From Notolepis coatsorum (taxonomy: Eukaryota; Chordata; Actinopteri; Aulopiformes; Paralepididae): a stretch of DNA of 64,000 nt. The position numbers were made by a program, and so were the translations under genes. The number at the start of each line of letters is the position of its first letter. The first letter of the stretch is position 1. Shown here piece after piece: positions 60,523-64,000 of the stretch. The stretch covers positions 18,902,192-18,966,191 of the forward strand of contig OZ020601.1 of assembly GCA_963971535.1 (NCBI GenBank), given 5' to 3'. The notes under the pieces were generated by a model. It saw nothing but the letters and a program-made list of their open reading frames with translations. It was not told the origin of the DNA and searched no databases.

Positions 60523-60582
60523 GGGGCTGGCACACTGGACGCAGAAGCGCTGCAAACAGTCCCAGGAGCGGCAGCCAGTTTC
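60523..60582 (-). CDS. Candidate exon with a Cys motif like BCMA/TACI/BAFF-R (speculative)
   Basis: On the minus strand an acceptor (gtgattcag) opens ETGCRSWDCLQRFCVQCASP, followed by donor GTGAGG. That is 20 codons, phase 0-0. W-D-x-L-x3-C-x2-C matches the D-x-L ... C-x-x-C core of the single cysteine-rich domain of TNFRSF13B/13C/17 receptors. The polypyrimidine tract is weak and no partner exon (signal, transmembrane) was found. Chance similarity is possible. Confidence 0.2.
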
Positions 60583-60655
60583 CTGAATCACTGCTTTAAA
60601 GTAATTTGATGGCTGAGAAAATATATTGATTGTTTGTATCTATCTGCCCCAACAG

Positions 60656-60694
60656 GATATTACACATACCCATATCCATACCCACCATACCCAG
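60656..60694 (+). CDS. Microexon 2 (39 nt, phase 1-1)
   Basis: Acceptor CTGCCCCAACAG, donor GTAGGT. Reads G-YYTYPYPYPPYP-G, a Tyr/Pro repeat. Thirteen codons. The 54 bases upstream and about 40 downstream are almost identical to those at microexon 1. Confidence 0.4.
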
Positions 60695-61011
60695 GTAGGT
60701 CCAGAGACTGTGGTAGTTTAGCCAGAGACAGTCCATATAATGAACGGATCACAGTGGTAGTTTAACCAGATGGAGTCTATCAGATGGATGCTGAAAAATG
60801 AGACCATTTAAAAGTTTATACCATGGACAAGAAAAAATACCAGCTCTATACGTTATCTCTCATTTTACTGGTCGCCACAATGGCGAGTACAATTGTTTAC
60901 AATACAATTTATTGGCCATTCAATTTCCAACTTTTCTGACTAAATCAAATATTTTAAACATCAGTTTGATGGCTGAAGAAATTGATTGTTTGTATCTATC
61001 TGCCCCAACAG

Positions 61012-61026
61012 GTGAAGTTCTCCCAG
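61012..61026 (+). CDS. Microexon 3 (15 nt, phase 1-1)
   Basis: Acceptor CTGCCCCAACAG, donor GTATGT. Reads G-EVLP-G. At five codons it is near the lower limit for efficient splicing. Confidence 0.33.
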
Positions 61027-61355
61027 GTATGTTCAGAGACTGTGGTAGTTTAATCTGAGACAGTTTATATAACGAGGGGATGGATCAGATAGATAGTATT
61101 CTCAACATGTGTGCATCTTAAATTATATACCATGGACCAGGAAAAATATCAGCTCTATATGTCGTCTTTCACTCTCATTTTACTGGTTGCCACAATGCAT
61201 TGTACTCTGAACTTGTACTTGTGCAATGACAATACGTTTATTCTAATCTAATAATAATAAAAGATTCTTGGCAATGCGATTCATTGGCCATTAAATGTCC
61301 AACCTTTCTTACAAAATCAAATATGTTAAACTGTATCACGGCTTTAAAGTAGTGA

Positions 61356-62320
<965 letters not shown>

Positions 62321-62380
62321 TTCAGTAGTTTGATGGCTGATGAAAATATATTGATTGTTTGTATTTATCTGCCCCAACAT

Positions 62381-62422
62381 AATCTGACCCTAAAAACGAA
62401 GACTCTTCATCTCAAGACTCAG
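62381..62422 (+). pseudogene. Possible microexon 4 (42 nt) with a broken acceptor
   Basis: The acceptor position reads CTGCCCCAACAT instead of CAG. Donor GTAGGT is intact at 62423. If spliced from the same place it would be 14 codons, phase 1-1, reading ESDPKNEDSSSQDS-G, acidic and Ser-rich. Alternative downstream AGs (62401, 62415) would give shorter exons. The length stays a multiple of three. Confidence 0.3.
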
Positions 62423-62799
62423 GTAGGTCCAGAGACTGTGGTAGTTTAACCAGAGACAGTCTATATAATGAGATGGATCACTGATAGTTTAACCAGAGAC
62501 AGTCTATATAATGACAGGATCACTGTGGTAGTTTAACCAGATGGAGTCTATCAGATGGATGCTGAAAATAGTTTTCTCAACATGTGACCATTTAAAATGT
62601 TATACCATGGACCAGGAAAAATACCAGCTCTATACATTATCTTTCACTCTCATTTTACTGGTCGCCACAATGGCGAGTACAATTGTTTACAATACAATCA
62701 TTCATTAGCCAATTAATGTCCAACCTTTCTGACTAAATCAAATGTGTTAAATGTCATTACTGCTTTAAAGTAGTTTTATGGCTGAGAACATGTATTGAT

Positions 62800-62973
<174 letters not shown>

Positions 62974-63039
62974 ACTGCCTTAAAGTAGTTTGATGGCTGA
63001 GGAAATTGATTGATTGTTTGTATCTATCTGCCCCAACAG

Positions 63040-63077
63040 ATGATTTACTTAATAAGAGATTAAATGGTAAATGGTAA
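63040..63077 (+). CDS. Candidate terminal exon with stop
   Basis: Acceptor CTGCCCCAACAG (ending 63039), then in phase 1 D-DLLNKRLNGKW and TAA at 63075-63077. No donor follows in the position used by the other units, though GTAAATG at 63065 could act as one. If terminal, the predicted mature protein would be very short (about 60-75 residues). Confidence 0.3.
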
Positions 63078-63395
63078 AAGATTACCAGGAGTGCATGTTC
63101 TCATATTCTGTAACCTGAGTTACAGTAGGTAATCTAATGGCTAATAATAAGTCAGGGATTGTAAGGTTGACCGTAATTTAGTAAACATAGTGGTATTAGT
63201 GGTGGTGGTATTAGTGTTGGTGGTGGTAATGGTGGTGGTAGTTGTGGTACAAACGACCAAATCAGATTCCTTGTATATGAAAACTACTTTGCAATAAAGA
63301 CCTTTCTGATTCTGATAGTGGTGGTGGTGGTGGTGGTGGTGATGGTGTTGGTGGTGGTGGTAGTTGTGGTGGTGGTAGTTGTGGTAGTATTATTG

Positions 63396-63650
63396 TGCCG
63401 CCCATGGATGCACGACGAGGACTCCGAGTTCTTTATTTACAGATGGCTTTTTATTGATGCACTTTCTTGAAACAGGCTAGCTGGAGCTAGTTAGCATCAT
63501 AGCATCAGGTTCATCACCCCCGTAGAACTACAATGCAGGAAATAATAACAGTCAATATTCATACAATTCAGTCAATAGAATTACAAAAACTAAATGAAAA
63601 GTGTGAATAAGCTCTACTAACCACTTTGGCCTGCTTGCAGCCAGTGTTGT
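63396..63650. other. No gene seen
   Basis: Unclassified sequence after the second (GGT)n tract. Confidence 0.3.
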
Positions 63651-64000
63651 GCTAGTTACTGAAAAATAGTAACTCAGTTACTTTACTAGTTACTCATTTC
63701 AAAAGTAACTCTGTTACGTTACTAGTTACTTACACCCAAAAGTAATGCGTTACTGTGAAAAGTAACTATTTAGTTACTTGAAGAAGAAAAAAATTGCTCC
63801 CATGCAGATACAGATACTCAAAATCGGTTGATCAACTTGACAGTTTCCATTCACATCACTGAACTCTGCTAAGCAATGTGGTCTAGAATAGATACAAACA
63901 CAAATCTGACACAAACACAAATGTCCCGACGTAATAAGAAATGCACCGTGCCTAATTGCTCGGGGAGGTTGAGCGCAGGCACGTTTAGGTTGCGCGCATG
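63651..64000. mobile_element. hAT-like element, left part
   Basis: CAGTGTTGTGCTAGTTACTG begins a run of AGTAACT/AGTTACT words to 63780, a subterminal pattern of fish hAT elements. The other end is beyond the window. Confidence 0.5.

Overview
The window is eukaryotic and almost certainly from a teleost fish. It has vertebrate-type split genes with GT-AG introns, tRNA-derived fish-type SINEs, L2/CR1-type and jockey-like LINEs, a Ty1/copia element, many short non-autonomous DNA transposons, and long (GT)n, (AT)n, (TATC)n, (AAT)n and (GGT)n arrays. I cannot name the species.

Two conserved genes can be assembled by hand. Four coding exons at 14197-18361 (+) encode an Asteroid homolog 1 protein (FEN1/XPG-like nuclease fold). 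Its short TATA promoter carries an exact ISRE and an exact NF-kB match. Six coding exons at 22714-26516 (+) encode a 272-residue NAD(P)H:quinone oxidoreductase (nqo1). A lone terminal exon of an S100/sentan-like EF-hand protein lies at 2440-2613 (+).

A possible undescribed gene lies at 51382-63077 (+). A signal-peptide exon ending in phase 1 is followed by very short phase-1 exons (30, 39, 15 and a possible 42 nt, then a stop-containing one). Each sits inside a tandemly duplicated intron segment. The flanking intron is nearly identical between copies while the exon differs completely, so introns are better conserved than exons.

Most of the remainder is nested transposons. 1-13.8 kb: TIR elements, TTAA-flanked foldback MITEs, a LINE fragment and a hAT element in a second repeat. 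19-22.3 kb: repeat copies. 26.5-28.6 kb: LINE/SINE tails. 28.7-34.5 kb: a 5.7-kb copia element with matching LTRs and a 5-bp target duplication, broken by an L2 insertion and by tandem repeats replacing its RT core. 35-42.2 kb: a jockey-like LINE split by a SINE, a 2-kb hAT element and a non-autonomous LTR element. 42.4-44.9 kb: two hAT elements in one minisatellite. 46.4-50.8 kb: two minisatellites around a TTAA element that holds the inverted twin of the 10-kb hAT element. 51.6-58.6 kb: LINE, L2, hAT, Harbinger-like and TIR insertions within the first intron of the candidate microexon gene.

All splice sites, family assignments and element boundaries were read by eye; no search or alignment was run.
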